A stretch of DNA of 64,000 bases from Flavobacteriaceae bacterium (GCA_030835845.1 JAUROD010000036.1:1-64000); one strand, 5' to 3'; shown: positions 1 to 9,886, counted from the first letter of the stretch. Program-made: numbers and translations. Notes: a model not told the origin generated them from the letters alone.

Positions 1-24
1 AATTGGGAGTGACTGAAATTAGCT

Positions 25-57
25 TTTAAAAAAAAATCCGTTCAATTGAACGGATTT
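25..57 (-). terminator. Rho-independent terminator of tRNA-Asp
   Basis: A perfect inverted repeat (34-57, AAATCCGTTCAA / TTGAACGGATTT) lies just past the tRNA 3' end. Read on the minus strand it is followed by a run of nine T, the usual layout of an intrinsic terminator. Confidence 0.8.
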
Positions 58-66
58 AAAATTTTG

Positions 67-140
67 CGGTCTGGACGGGACTCGAACCCGCGACCCCATG
101 CGTGACAGGCATGTATTCTAACCAACTGAACTACCAGACC
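67..140 (-). tRNA. tRNA-Asp (GTC)
   Basis: The minus strand folds as a complete 74-nt tRNA. The 7-bp acceptor stem GGTCTGG/CCAGACC is followed by discriminator G, the D arm is AGTTGGTTAGA-like, and the anticodon loop CTGTCAC reads GTC (Asp). The T arm carries GGTTCGAGTCC. CCA is not encoded; C and an A-rich stretch follow the discriminator, so the CCA end would be added by nucleotidyltransferase. A terminator follows directly at 25-57. The other side (141 onward) borders a decayed receptor gene fragment. Confidence 0.95.
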
Positions 141-237
141 TTGGATAGGCTGCAAATATACACCTCATTTTGTTTTCGGCAAATAATTAATGGAAAATTA
201 ATTTTTTATTTGAAAAGAGAGTCCAAACCTCCATTGA

Positions 238-888
238 GTGGTGGGTTTTTTGATATTTATAGTGAGTAAATTATTCAATAAATACTGCTGGTTATCTAAA
301 AAAATGCTTAAAAAGACTTTGTTTAGTTGGAGTTTACACCTGTACGAAAAACTTAGTTGTTATGTTTCGGAATGTCAAAATCATAAAGGAGTTGATTTTA
401 TCCTTAATTGGAAAAACAAAAACCTTAATCTTGGACTGAACGGAAATTTAAATACAACAAAAATTGACAAAATTGACACCTTATCTGAATTGGAAGGGGT
501 GGAAATATTTTCACACAGAGAGCAAAGTTTAATTACAAACTCTCGTCCAAAATCTAAATTTTCATTCACTGTAGATTATGCGTTAGAAAGATTAGAGTTT
601 GGAATGTATAACACATACTTTGGAGAGGTGACTGTTGCCAATGTGAATGAAAACCATGAGTTAGATCAAGTAATGGCAGGTAAACTGATTACTGATTTTC
701 GTTTAACTTATCTTTTTACACCTCATTTAAAATTAACTGGAATTGTTAATAACCTATTCGATGTATACCCAGATATACTTTTAGATCAAACTGGAAATCA
801 GGGTGGACGTTTCTTGTATTCAAGAGAAGTATCACAGCTTGGACAGCTAGGTAGAAATTACAGTCTTAACTTATCCTACAAATTCTAA
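238..888 (+). pseudogene. 3' remnant of a TonB-dependent receptor gene
   Basis: An open frame of 216 codons whose last ~165 residues look like the C-terminal strands of an outer-membrane TonB-dependent receptor. It has KGVDF followed by strand-like alternation, a NSRPKSKFSF segment, FGEVTV, then a TDFRLTYLFTPHLKLTGIVN segment, NLFDVYPD, GRFLYSREVSQLG and a terminal aromatic YKF. No signal peptide, plug domain or upstream barrel is present: real receptors are 700-1000 residues, and the first ~45 codons look like nothing in the family. The listed start is therefore only the edge of an open frame; recognisable coding sequence starts near 385. A strong terminator at 912-942 is retained. This looks like a deletion remnant next to tRNA-Asp; expression as a functional porin is implausible. 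Confidence 0.75.
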
Positions 889-911
889 TGTTATAGGTAA
901 TTTAGTTGTTT

Positions 912-942
912 AAAGCTATCTGTTAATCAGATAGCTTTTTTT
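912..942 (+). terminator. Intrinsic terminator after the receptor remnant
   Basis: An 11-bp stem AAAGCTATCTG / CAGATAGCTTT with a 5-nt loop (923-927) runs into a T-tract on the plus strand. It terminates plus-strand transcription from the receptor remnant. Confidence 0.85.
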
Positions 943-952
943 GGTTTTTAAT

Positions 953-984
953 TAAAAAAAAAGTCCTTCGTATACGAAGGACTT
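953..984 (-). terminator. Intrinsic terminator of the dnaE-trxA unit
   Basis: A perfect palindrome (961-984, AAGTCCTTCGTA / TACGAAGGACTT) lies 22 nt past the trxA stop. On the minus strand it is followed by a run of T. Confidence 0.85.
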
Positions 985-1006
985 CAAAATCGTTTAAGAT
1001 TAATTT

Positions 1007-1324
1007 CTACAATAGTGTATCAAGCGCTTGTGCGTAGGCTGTTTTTGGTGCTACACCAACTTGACGACCCACTACTTCACCATCTTTGAAGACAAGCACA
1101 GTAGGAATATTACGTACTCCGTATTTAGCTGCAAATTCTTGGTTTGAATCCACGTCCAATTTTCCAACGATAGCTTTCCCTTCGTAATCGGAACTAATTT
1201 CATCAATGATTGGACCAACCATACGGCAAGGACCACACCATGCTGCCCAAAAATCAACCATTACTGGTTTATCTGATTTTAATACTACCTCCTCAAAAGT
1301 AGCGTCTGTAATTTCTAAAGCCAT
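1007..1324 (-). CDS. trxA: Thioredoxin
   Basis: A 105-residue protein of the usual thioredoxin-1 length. The redox motif WCGPC is at residues 29-33 (cysteines 30 and 33), the buried acid of the VDFWA strand is present, and the cis-proline is in RNIPT (Pro74). It is a cytosolic disulfide reductase that takes electrons from thioredoxin reductase and reduces ribonucleotide reductase, peroxiredoxins and other clients. It lies 90 bp downstream of dnaE on the same strand and shares the terminator at 953-984, so cotranscription is plausible. The start ATG at 1324 gives the standard N-terminus. Confidence 0.97.
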   Translation of the reverse strand: MALEITDATFEEVVLKSDKPVMVDFWAAWCGPCRMVGPIIDEISSDYEGKAIVGKLDVDSNQEFAAKYGVRNIPTVLVFKDGEVVGRQVGVAPKTAYAQALDTLL

Positions 1325-1414
1325 AATTATAAATTTTTACAAATGTATTTCATTTTTTTAAGGTCTGCACAACTTTGAATTGCTTTCCTTTATACAAACA
1401 TCAAAGATTACAAT

Positions 1415-4400
1415 TTAGTTTATTTTGTATTTGATCGATTCAGACTCTAAGCTCTCCAAAAACTCATTGGTTATCGCCACTTTTTGTTTTCTACTAGGAA
1501 GTGTTAATTTAATTTCTTCTGGGGTATGAAAAACATCAACCATAAGGGGTTTGTCTCCTTTATGCAATTGAATTAAATCACGAATCCATTGAATACGGTC
1601 TTCTTTTAAATCATCCAATTCGAGTTGTAAAGTGAATCTTTTTACATTATTTGAAAGTGTATCCTGCAACATTTCGACTGCAATAAACTGCATTCTTGGC
1701 GCACCAAGTTTACCTGTTTCCCTATTCCTCCATCCCTCTACAATTTTAACCCGAAGTCGAATAAATGTATTTGGTATTAAAAAGTGTCGGTATTTGAGAT
1801 ATTCTTCTCCAAAAATTCGAAATTCAAATTGATCATCAAAATCTTCCATTTGAAAAATTGCCCATCCTTTTCCATTTTTAGAAACACGATGATCAATTCC
1901 ATTGATAATACCACCAAAACTTAGTTCTCTTCCAACAAGTACATCCAAATCATTTAAAACGGTTAGTGGATTAGGTGAAAAATAGGTCATTTCACGTTTA
2001 AAATCATCAAGAGGGTGAGCGGATAAATAGATTCCTACAACTTCTTTTTCTTGTTTCAACATTTCTAAAGTTCCCCATGGGTCACATTGTGGAATTTGTA
2101 TTTCTTCAACAACCAAACCACTGTCTTCTCCAAATAAATTGGTTTGGGATGAATTTATACTTTCTTGATGCTTTGATCCGTACCTGATTGCTTTTTCTAA
2201 AAAGATAATTCCATCTCCATCAGGATTAAAATATTGCGCTCGATGAATATCTCCAAAAGAATCAAATCCTCCAGCTAATGCTAAATTTTCAAGTGCTTTT
2301 TTATTTGCAGCACGTAAATCAATGCGCTGAGTTAAATCAAAAATAGAAGTGTATTTTGCTTCTTCGCGATTTACTATAATAGTGTCAACCGCTCCTTTTC
2401 CAACTCCCTTAATTGCACCCATACCAAAACGAATCGCGTGTTTGTCGTTTACAGTAAATTTATAAAACGATTCATTTACGTCAGGTCCTAAAACGTTTAG
2501 TCCCATTCGTCTACACTCTTCCATGAAAAAAGTAACCTGTTTGATGTCGTTCATGTTGTTTGACAAAACAGCTGCCATATACTCAGCAGGATAATGTGCT
2601 TTTAGGTAAGCTGTTTGATAACCAATCCAAGCATAGCAGGTTGAATGTGATTTATTGAATGCATAGGCTGCAAATGCTTCCCAATCTTTCCATATTTTTT
2701 CAAGAATATTTTCTGGATGTCCATTCTTTTTTCCACCCTCAATAAACCTCGGTTTTAATTTTTGAAGTAAAGAGAAAATCTTTTTCCCCATTGCCTTCCT
2801 TAGTACATCTGCATCACCTTTACTAAAACCTGCTAGTTTTTGAGAAAGGAGCATTACTTGCTCTTGATAAACTGTGATTCCATAAGTTTCTTCTAAATAC
2901 TCAGCCATAATTGGCAAATCGTAGGTAATCTGTTCTTTTCCGTTCTTTCGATCGACAAAACTAGGTATGTATTCCAATGGACCTGGTCGATACAACGCAT
3001 TCATTGCGATCAAATCAGCAAATACAGTTGGCTTTAAATCTTTTAGATATTTCTGCATTCCTGAAGATTCGTATTGAAAAATTCCTACCGTATCTCCACG
3101 CTGAAAAAGCTCATAGGTCTTAGGATCGTCAAGTGGAAAACTGTCTGGATCAAGATCAATATTGTGCTTGTATTTAACTAATTTTACTGTGTCCTTGATT
3201 AACGTAAGTGTCTTTAAACCAAGAAAATCCATCTTAAGTAGTCCCGCATCTTCAACAACTGAGTTGTCAAACTGAGTAACGTACAAATCAGAATCTTTAG
3301 CAGTTGCTACTGGAACAAATTGGGTTATGTCGTCTGGTGTAATAATTACTCCACAGGCATGTGTTCCAACATTTCTCAAGGAACCCTCAAGTACTTTTGC
3401 CTGTTGAATGGTCTCCCCTGCAATTGAATCCTCGTCAGCAATATTTTTTATTTCATTGACGCGAAGTATTTCTTCATTTCTTAATACTTTCTTAAGCTCA
3501 TCATCTGATGCATTGAAAATCTTTCCAAGCTTGATGTTTGGAAGTAGTTTTGCGATTCGATCGGCTTCCCCCAAAGGCAAATCTAATACTCTAGCAGTGT
3601 CTCTTATTGACGACTTTGCTGCCATTGTTCCGTATGTTATTATTTGAGCAACTTGATTGGATCCATATTTATCTATGACATAATCCATCACACGACTTCT
3701 TCCTTCGTCATCAAAATCAATATCAATATCTGGCATACTAACTCGATCTGGATTAAGGAAACGCTCAAAAAGTAAATCGTAAGCGATTGGGTCAATATTT
3801 GTGATTTTTAAACAATATGCAACCACTGATCCTGCTGCTGAACCTCTTCCTGGACCAACGGAGACATTCATGTTACGAGCTGCAGAAATAAAATCTTGAA
3901 CAATTAAAAAATATCCAGGGTAACCAGTATTTGCAATGACCTCTAATTCAAAATTAATTCGTTCCTCAATCTCATCTGTTATCGTTGAATAACGTTGTTT
4001 GGCTCCTTCTAATGTAAGGTGCTTCAGGTAGTTATTCTCACCTTGCTTCCCATCATAATCGTTCTCAACTTGAAATTCAATTGGAATATCAAATTTGGGA
4101 AGTAATACATCTCTAGCCAATGCAAAAGGTTCAACTTTATCAATCAAATCTTTTATATTCAAGATTGCCTGAGGGATATCTTGAAATAATTCTTTCATTT
4201 GACGACCTGACTTGAAATAATATTCTTGGTTTGGGAAACCGTATCGAAAACCTCGACCTCTTCCAATTGGAGTTGCTTGTTTTTCACCATCTTTAACACA
4301 AAGAAGAATGTCGTGTGCATTTGCTTCTTCTTTTTGAGTATAATAGGTGTTATTTGTTGCTATAAGTGATACATTGTGTTTTTCTGAAAATTGAATCAAT

Positions 4401-5734
4401 ACCTCATTTGCACGATTCTCACCCTCTTCACCATGTCGCATTAATTCAATATAAAGGTCTTCCCCAAACTGTCCTTTCCACCACAATAGGGCTTCTTCAG
4501 CTTGTCTATCCCCTAAATTCAATATTTTTGAAGGAACTTCACCATAGGTATTCCCTGTTAATACGATCAAATTATCTTTGTATTCCTCAACTAATTTTCG
4601 ATCAATTCGAGGAACATAATAAAACCCATCTACGTATGCTTTCGAAGTTAACTTTGCTAGATTGTGATATCCTTTTTTGTTCTTCGCTAAAAAAACTATC
4701 TGGTATCCATCATCTCGTCGTGTTTTATCTTTATGGTCTTCGCAAACATGAAATTCACATCCAATAATGGGTTTGATTTTATCTTCTTCTTCTACACCGT
4801 CATTGTGATTTTTGATGGCTTTAATAAAATGAAATGCACCCATTAAATTTCCATGATCAGTAATTGCAAGTGCAGGCATTTTATCTTTTGCTGCAGCCTC
4901 AACTAGCTGATTCACACGTGATGTTGATTGAAGAACGGAAAACTGAGTATGGTTATGTAAATGTACAAAAGGAGCCTCTTCCAAAGCTGTGTCTAACTCA
5001 CCTCCTGTTTCATTTGTCGATTGAAGTTTTGAACTCTTTTTGAGTTTTTTTGAAGCCTCTTTTAAGTTTTGATGCTGGAGTCCAATCAATGAAAAAGGGG
5101 TCTCGAATCCTTTAATTTCACTTGTATCAACCCCATGCTTCTTAAATGCCTCTGGATGAAGTTTATCTAATCGTAATAATTCTAGAAAAGCTCGTGTAGT
5201 TGCTTCAACATCTGCAGTTGCATTATGCGCTTCAACAAAACTTTCCTGAAATAAGAAGAAATACAGTTCTGAAAGTGTAGGTAGCTTAAATTTTCCTCCT
5301 CTACCTCCCGATAATTGACAAAGGCTAGCAGTTTCTTCTGTACATGTGTCTAAAATTAGACTGTCTGCAAATGGATCGTGTTGCCCTGTTCTAAGGAATT
5401 CAGCACCCATTATATTTCGGTCAAACAACACATTGTGTCCAACAACAAATTGAACCTGGGATAGAGCATGACTAAATTTATCAAGAACTTCTTGCAAAGG
5501 AATTCCTTGATTTTCTGCTAAAGCAGTTGAAATTCCATGTATTTGTTCCGAATCAAATGGGATGGTAAATCCATCTGGACGAATTAAATAATCTTCATTG
5601 GAAATAAGTTGACCACTTTTATCATGAATCTGCCAAGCAATTTGGATACACCTAGGCCAATTCTCGCTATCGGTAAGTGGCGCGTCCCAGCGTTTGGGCA
5701 AGCCCGTTGTTTCTGTGTCAAAGATTAAATACAT
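1415..5734 (-). CDS. dnaE: DNA polymerase III alpha subunit with N-terminal 3'-5' exonuclease domain
   Basis: Replicative polymerase of about 1,439 residues. Residues 1-180 are a DnaQ/RNase T-type exonuclease (DTETTG with Asp6 and Glu8, a GHNVLFD segment, and HNATADVEAT near the end). The PHP domain follows near residue 258 (HLHNHTQFSVL). The C-family palm has PDIDIDFDDEGR near residue 666, and finger, helix-hairpin-helix and OB-fold (GGIINGIDHRVSKNG) regions follow. This exonuclease-polymerase arrangement is familiar in Bacteroidota and puts proofreading in one chain. I start at Met15 of the longest frame (5734) because MYLIFDTETTG is the family N-terminus; the open frame reaches 5776. A -7 box (5740-5747) lies only 5 nt before this start. 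trxA follows downstream. Confidence 0.95.
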   Translation of the reverse strand: MYLIFDTETTGLPKRWDAPLTDSENWPRCIQIAWQIHDKSGQLISNEDYLIRPDGFTIPFDSEQIHGISTALAENQGIPLQEVLDKFSHALSQVQFVVGHNVLFDRNIMGAEFLRTGQHDPFADSLILDTCTEETASLCQLSGGRGGKFKLPTLSELYFFLFQESFVEAHNATADVEATTRAFLELLRLDKLHPEAFKKHGVDTSEIKGFETPFSLIGLQHQNLKEASKKLKKSSKLQSTNETGGELDTALEEAPFVHLHNHTQFSVLQSTSRVNQLVEAAAKDKMPALAITDHGNLMGAFHFIKAIKNHNDGVEEEDKIKPIIGCEFHVCEDHKDKTRRDDGYQIVFLAKNKKGYHNLAKLTSKAYVDGFYYVPRIDRKLVEEYKDNLIVLTGNTYGEVPSKILNLGDRQAEEALLWWKGQFGEDLYIELMRHGEEGENRANEVLIQFSEKHNVSLIATNNTYYTQKEEANAHDILLCVKDGEKQATPIGRGRGFRYGFPNQEYYFKSGRQMKELFQDIPQAILNIKDLIDKVEPFALARDVLLPKFDIPIEFQVENDYDGKQGENNYLKHLTLEGAKQRYSTITDEIEERINFELEVIANTGYPGYFLIVQDFISAARNMNVSVGPGRGSAAGSVVAYCLKITNIDPIAYDLLFERFLNPDRVSMPDIDIDFDDEGRSRVMDYVIDKYGSNQVAQIITYGTMAAKSSIRDTARVLDLPLGEADRIAKLLPNIKLGKIFNASDDELKKVLRNEEILRVNEIKNIADEDSIAGETIQQAKVLEGSLRNVGTHACGVIITPDDITQFVPVATAKDSDLYVTQFDNSVVEDAGLLKMDFLGLKTLTLIKDTVKLVKYKHNIDLDPDSFPLDDPKTYELFQRGDTVGIFQYESSGMQKYLKDLKPTVFADLIAMNALYRPGPLEYIPSFVDRKNGKEQITYDLPIMAEYLEETYGITVYQEQVMLLSQKLAGFSKGDADVLRKAMGKKIFSLLQKLKPRFIEGGKKNGHPENILEKIWKDWEAFAAYAFNKSHSTCYAWIGYQTAYLKAHYPAEYMAAVLSNNMNDIKQVTFFMEECRRMGLNVLGPDVNESFYKFTVNDKHAIRFGMGAIKGVGKGAVDTIIVNREEAKYTSIFDLTQRIDLRAANKKALENLALAGGFDSFGDIHRAQYFNPDGDGIIFLEKAIRYGSKHQESINSSQTNLFGEDSGLVVEEIQIPQCDPWGTLEMLKQEKEVVGIYLSAHPLDDFKREMTYFSPNPLTVLNDLDVLVGRELSFGGIINGIDHRVSKNGKGWAIFQMEDFDDQFEFRIFGEEYLKYRHFLIPNTFIRLRVKIVEGWRNRETGKLGAPRMQFIAVEMLQDTLSNNVKRFTLQLELDDLKEDRIQWIRDLIQLHKGDKPLMVDVFHTPEEIKLTLPSRKQKVAITNEFLESLESESIKYKIN

Positions 5735-5739
5735 CAGAT

Positions 5740-5747
5740 CAAAAATA
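5740..5747 (-). promoter_or_regulatory. Candidate -7 promoter box of dnaE
   Basis: The minus strand reads TATTTTTG, an exact match to the Bacteroidota TAnnTTTG box, with TTCG 19 nt upstream. It ends 5 nt before the preferred dnaE start, so the transcript would be nearly leaderless. Confidence 0.5.
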
Positions 5748-5871
5748 GGGAAATACATCTCCTTAACGAAACCCATTAGTGGGTAGTTATTAACCGAATC
5801 GTGATTCTTTGTTCATATAGCTTATAAAGAAATAGGATAATTAAAAGTGGAAAAGAATTGATGGCTTATAT

Positions 5872-8800
5872 TTGTCAAAAAAAGCGATCGAACCACTGTT
5901 TGAGGCATTAACTTTAACTCCATCCCAAAAAAACCTGGAAAAGGCTTTTTTGAAAGATAATTTATGTCTTCATTTAAAAGGCACTGTTGGCTCAGGTTTA
6001 TCATTTAGACTTGCTGCTGCCTTTAAAAAACATCAAAAAAATATCCTTCTAGTTTGTGAGGATCGTGAAAAAGCTGCTTATCACCTAAACGACCTAGAAC
6101 AATTACTCGACGATGAAATCGTTCTTTTTTTTCCCTCCAGCTATCGTAAGCCATATCAAATAGAAACAACGGACAATGCTAATGTGTTACTTCGATCCGA
6201 AGTATTAAGCAAGTTGAGTAATTCAAAAAAAGTAAGGGTTATAGTTACCTATCCTCAAGCTTTATTTGAAAAAGTAGTATCTCAATCTACCTTAAGAAAA
6301 AGCACTCTTGAAGTAGTCAAAGGAAGTCAATTGTCACTCGATTTTGTAAATGAAATGCTGTTCGAGTATCAATTCGAACGAGTTGATTTTGTTTCTCAAC
6401 CAGGAGAATTTGCTGTTCGAGGAGGAATTATTGATGTGTTTTCATTTGCAAACCAGCACCCCTATCGCATTGAGTTTTTTGGAGATGAAGTGGATAGCTT
6501 AAGGAGCTTTGACATTGCAACTCAATTGTCAATCACTTCATTAAACAAAGTCAAAATACTTCCAAATACAAGTAAGGGATTTAAACGTGCAAGTCGTAAA
6601 AGTTTGATTGAACTACTTGCAACATCAGGGGTTTTAGTTACTCAAAATTTAGATGGTTTAGCAAAAACATTAGATGTACTTTTTGATGAAGCGCAAAAAA
6701 ATTTTAATAGCCTTTCTGAAGAAACACAACATCTTCCACCTGCTACATTATTTTTGTCAAAATCTGATTTACTTCAGGCAATCGATTTGCTTTCATGGGT
6801 TAACTTGTTACCTTCCTCTGAAAAAAATATATCTACTCAAGTTTTTGTAAAGCAAAGTCCTCAACCTGCATTCAATCGAAAATTTGATCGTTTGATTGAC
6901 TATCTCAATGAAAATCATTCAAAAGGATATTCGAACTACATCTGTTGTGCAACAGCAGAACAAAGCACCCGATTAAATTCCATTTTTGAGGAAATGGAGC
7001 AAAAGGTGCATTATAAAACTATTGTTCAGCCACTATTTGAAGGATTTGAAGACATTGAAGGAAAAATAGCTATATTTACTGACCATCAAATCTTTGAGCG
7101 ATATCACAAGTATCAACTTAAGTCAGGCTATACCAAAAAACAAGCCTTAACTCTTAAAGAATTAACTCACCTTGAAATTGGAGACTATGTCACCCATATT
7201 GATCATGGGATTGGGAAGTTTGGTGGTTTACAAAAAATTGAGGTAGAGGGAAATACACAAGAAGCCATCAAACTGGTATATGCTGATCGAGATATTCTTT
7301 ATTTAAGTATTCACTCTCTTCATAAAATTTCAAAATTTAATGGAAAAGATGGGAAAGTTCCAAAAGTATATAAATTAGGATCTGCCGCATGGAAAACATT
7401 AAAACAAAAAACCAAGAAGCGAGTAAAAGAAATTGCATTTAATCTGATTGAATTATACGCTAAAAGACGTCAAAAAATTGGAGTAGCATGTGCTCCAGAC
7501 AGTTATCTTCAGCTCGAATTAGAAGCTTCATTTTTATTCGAAGATACTCCTGATCAAAGTAGTGCTACTCAAGCTGTAAAAGCTGATATGGAAAGTGAAC
7601 GTCCAATGGATAGACTTGTTTGTGGTGATGTAGGGTTTGGTAAAACAGAAGTTGCAATTCGTGCAGCCTTTAAAGCTGTAGACAATGGAAAGCAAGTAGC
7701 AGTTCTTGTTCCAACAACAATTCTTGCATTTCAACATCATAAAAATTTTGCAAAAAGATTAGAAGATTTTCCAGTACGAGTTGATTATCTGAATCGATTT
7801 AGGACAACAAAAGAAAAACGTTTGGTTCTTGAAGATCTTAAAGATGGTAAAATTGATATTTTAATTGGCACCCATCAGTTGGTTGGAAAAGGAGTTGAGT
7901 TTAAAAATTTAGGGTTGTTGGTCGTTGATGAGGAACAAAAATTTGGAGTAGCAGTCAAAGAAAAGCTTAGAGCACTTAAAACCAATGTAGATGTGCTAAC
8001 CTTAACCGCTACACCAATCCCTCGTACACTTCAATTTAGCCTAATGGCAGCAAGAGATTTATCTGTTATCGCAACACCTCCAGCAAATAGATATCCAATT
8101 GAAAGTGAAGTGATTAGATTTACTGAATCAATTATTCGAGATGGAATTTCTTATGAAATTCAACGTGGTGGACAAGTATATTTTATCCATAATCGGGTTG
8201 AAAATATTCAAGAAGTAGCGGGAATGTTACAACGTCTTGTGCCTGATGCGAGAATACGAATTGGACATGGACAAATGGATGGCAAAAAATTGGAAAAAAA
8301 CTTACTCGAATTTATGGATGGTAAGTATGATATTTTGGTTGCAACTACAATTGTCGAAAACGGTTTAGATGTCCCAAATGCAAATACTATTTTTATCAAT
8401 AATGCACAAAATTTTGGTTTAAGTGATCTTCATCAAATGCGGGGTCGTGTAGGAAGAAGTAATAAAAAAGCATTTTGCTACTTCATTACTCCTCCACTTT
8501 CTACTATGGCAAGTGATGCTCAAAAAAGAATACAAGCTATTGAACAATATGCTGAATTAGGGTCAGGAATAAAAATTGCAATGAAGGATCTTGAAATTCG
8601 TGGAGCAGGTGATTTACTTGGGGGTGAGCAAAGTGGATTTATTAATGATATTGGATTTGAAACATACCAAAAGATTCTAAAAGAAGCCATTGACGAATTA
8701 AAAGAAAATGAATTTAAAAATCTATACAGTGAAATCGAAAATGACAAAACTTCATTTGTTAAAGAGATTCAAATTGATACTGACCTAGAAGTTCAACTAC

Positions 8801-9216
8801 CTGACGATTATGTAAATAGTATCAGTGAGCGTCTAACGTTATACAATCAATTAGGAGATTTAAAGGAGGAGAATGAATTGATTCAATTTCAAACAAATTT
8901 AGAGGATCGCTTTGGTCCGCTTCCAAGTCAAGCAGAAGATTTAATTGATAGTGTTCGTTTGAAATGGAAAGCATTGGAAATGGGCTTAGAAAGGTTAATT
9001 CTCAAAAAAGGTCAATTGTCTGGATACTTTGTTTCCGATAAAAGCAGTCCCTTTTATCAAAGTGATTCCTTTCAAAAAGTGCTAATTTGGGTCCAACAAA
9101 GTCAAGGAGAAGTTCACATAAAAGAGAAAGAAACACGTCAAGGTTTGCGCTTGAGACTCTCAGTCAAAAATATAAATTCAATTCCGGAGGCTCTTGATAA
9201 GCTGGTTAGCTTATAG
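5872..9216 (+). CDS. mfd: Transcription-repair coupling factor
   Basis: An 1,114-residue superfamily-2 translocase that removes stalled RNA polymerase at lesions and recruits UvrA. In order: a UvrB-like damage-recognition module (FVSQPGEFAVRGGIIDVF near residue 175-190); the CarD-like RNAP-interaction domain (IGDYVTHIDHGIGKFGG, about 430-450); the helicase with Walker A GDVGFGKTE (near 583) and Walker B VVDEEQKFG (near 685); LTATPIPRTL; a RecG-like motor lobe with QMRGRVGRS; and the C-terminal TRCF domain. The only start at the correct place is TTG (5872, followed by TCA AAA), giving MSKKAIEP; no in-frame ATG or GTG lies upstream. The stop overlaps the convergent ACT-protein gene by 6 nt. Confidence 0.96.
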   Translation: MSKKAIEPLFEALTLTPSQKNLEKAFLKDNLCLHLKGTVGSGLSFRLAAAFKKHQKNILLVCEDREKAAYHLNDLEQLLDDEIVLFFPSSYRKPYQIETTDNANVLLRSEVLSKLSNSKKVRVIVTYPQALFEKVVSQSTLRKSTLEVVKGSQLSLDFVNEMLFEYQFERVDFVSQPGEFAVRGGIIDVFSFANQHPYRIEFFGDEVDSLRSFDIATQLSITSLNKVKILPNTSKGFKRASRKSLIELLATSGVLVTQNLDGLAKTLDVLFDEAQKNFNSLSEETQHLPPATLFLSKSDLLQAIDLLSWVNLLPSSEKNISTQVFVKQSPQPAFNRKFDRLIDYLNENHSKGYSNYICCATAEQSTRLNSIFEEMEQKVHYKTIVQPLFEGFEDIEGKIAIFTDHQIFERYHKYQLKSGYTKKQALTLKELTHLEIGDYVTHIDHGIGKFGGLQKIEVEGNTQEAIKLVYADRDILYLSIHSLHKISKFNGKDGKVPKVYKLGSAAWKTLKQKTKKRVKEIAFNLIELYAKRRQKIGVACAPDSYLQLELEASFLFEDTPDQSSATQAVKADMESERPMDRLVCGDVGFGKTEVAIRAAFKAVDNGKQVAVLVPTTILAFQHHKNFAKRLEDFPVRVDYLNRFRTTKEKRLVLEDLKDGKIDILIGTHQLVGKGVEFKNLGLLVVDEEQKFGVAVKEKLRALKTNVDVLTLTATPIPRTLQFSLMAARDLSVIATPPANRYPIESEVIRFTESIIRDGISYEIQRGGQVYFIHNRVENIQEVAGMLQRLVPDARIRIGHGQMDGKKLEKNLLEFMDGKYDILVATTIVENGLDVPNANTIFINNAQNFGLSDLHQMRGRVGRSNKKAFCYFITPPLSTMASDAQKRIQAIEQYAELGSGIKIAMKDLEIRGAGDLLGGEQSGFINDIGFETYQKILKEAIDELKENEFKNLYSEIENDKTSFVKEIQIDTDLEVQLPDDYVNSISERLTLYNQLGDLKEENELIQFQTNLEDRFGPLPSQAEDLIDSVRLKWKALEMGLERLILKKGQLSGYFVSDKSSPFYQSDSFQKVLIWVQQSQGEVHIKEKETRQGLRLRLSVKNINSIPEALDKLVSL

Positions 9217-9870
9217 GTTTTTGAGTTCTTTAATGGCTTTAAATGCCTGATTCACGTGATCTTCATCAACCAAAATTGTGAATTCGTTTGAAGTAGAAAT
9301 TACTTGAAAAATATTAATCCCTTCCCATGATAATCGTTGAAAAATAAAGTAATAAATCCCTGGAATAGTTACATTTTCAGTCGGAAGTTTTATGGAAATT
9401 GAAGAGAGATGCTCCGTTTTTTCTATCAAATGCTCCTCTTTAAAAAATTGATCAATCTTTCCAGTCAGATTACTACTTACGATAATATTAGATTCGGTTA
9501 CTCCCCTAGAAGAAGTATAAAATATTTGATTGTTGTTATTTGTTTCTGCTAAAAATTGAGCTTGAGCACTTAAAAGGCTCTCTGAAATTTTAAAACTAAA
9601 GTCAACAAGGTTAGACCGTACAGTAATATCTCCAATTCCTTTCAAAACCTTAACAATTTTGTGTGTCGACAAAAACTCTAGGTTATCTGATATTCGTTTA
9701 AGTGCCATTACAATTGCACCATTTCGAGCAGGTTTCTGAAGGGTTTCCTCAATTTCAGGTTGAATTTGACGTGCTAAAGAAGTAAGGTTAATAATTCCCT
9801 GAGCCATAGCTGTGGACAAATAAGGTTTTGTTTTAATATAATGCTCTACAACCGAAGCGATAGTTTTCAT
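9211..9870 (-). CDS. ACT-domain protein related to the aspartate kinase C-terminus
   Basis: A 219-residue cytosolic protein without the kinase catalytic domain. The N-terminal ~75 residues look helical (SVVEHYIKTKPYLSTAMAQG). The rest contains two ACT-like halves, the second clearest: IPGIYYFIFQRLSWEGINIF followed by STSNEFTILVDE and a final helix DHVNQAFKAIKEL. Such proteins are common in Bacteroidota and are often called aspartate kinase, but the sequence supports only a ligand-binding regulatory role; the ligand is unknown. The gene is convergent with mfd, and yraN lies upstream on the same strand. A TATCTTTG box sits 16 nt before the start. Confidence 0.75.
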   Translation of the reverse strand: MKTIASVVEHYIKTKPYLSTAMAQGIINLTSLARQIQPEIEETLQKPARNGAIVMALKRISDNLEFLSTHKIVKVLKGIGDITVRSNLVDFSFKISESLLSAQAQFLAETNNNNQIFYTSSRGVTESNIIVSSNLTGKIDQFFKEEHLIEKTEHLSSISIKLPTENVTIPGIYYFIFQRLSWEGINIFQVISTSNEFTILVDEDHVNQAFKAIKELKNL

Positions 9871-9886
9871 TTTGTTTTATTTTTTG

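Noticed and set aside
4366-4767. 133-codon plus-strand open frame inside dnaE
   Set aside because: A shadow of the conserved polymerase frame on the opposite strand, with no recognisable motifs.
5867-5874. TATATTTG as the mfd promoter
   Set aside because: It overlaps the only usable start codon, so a transcript from it would lack the start; no TTG sits at 17-23 nt upstream.
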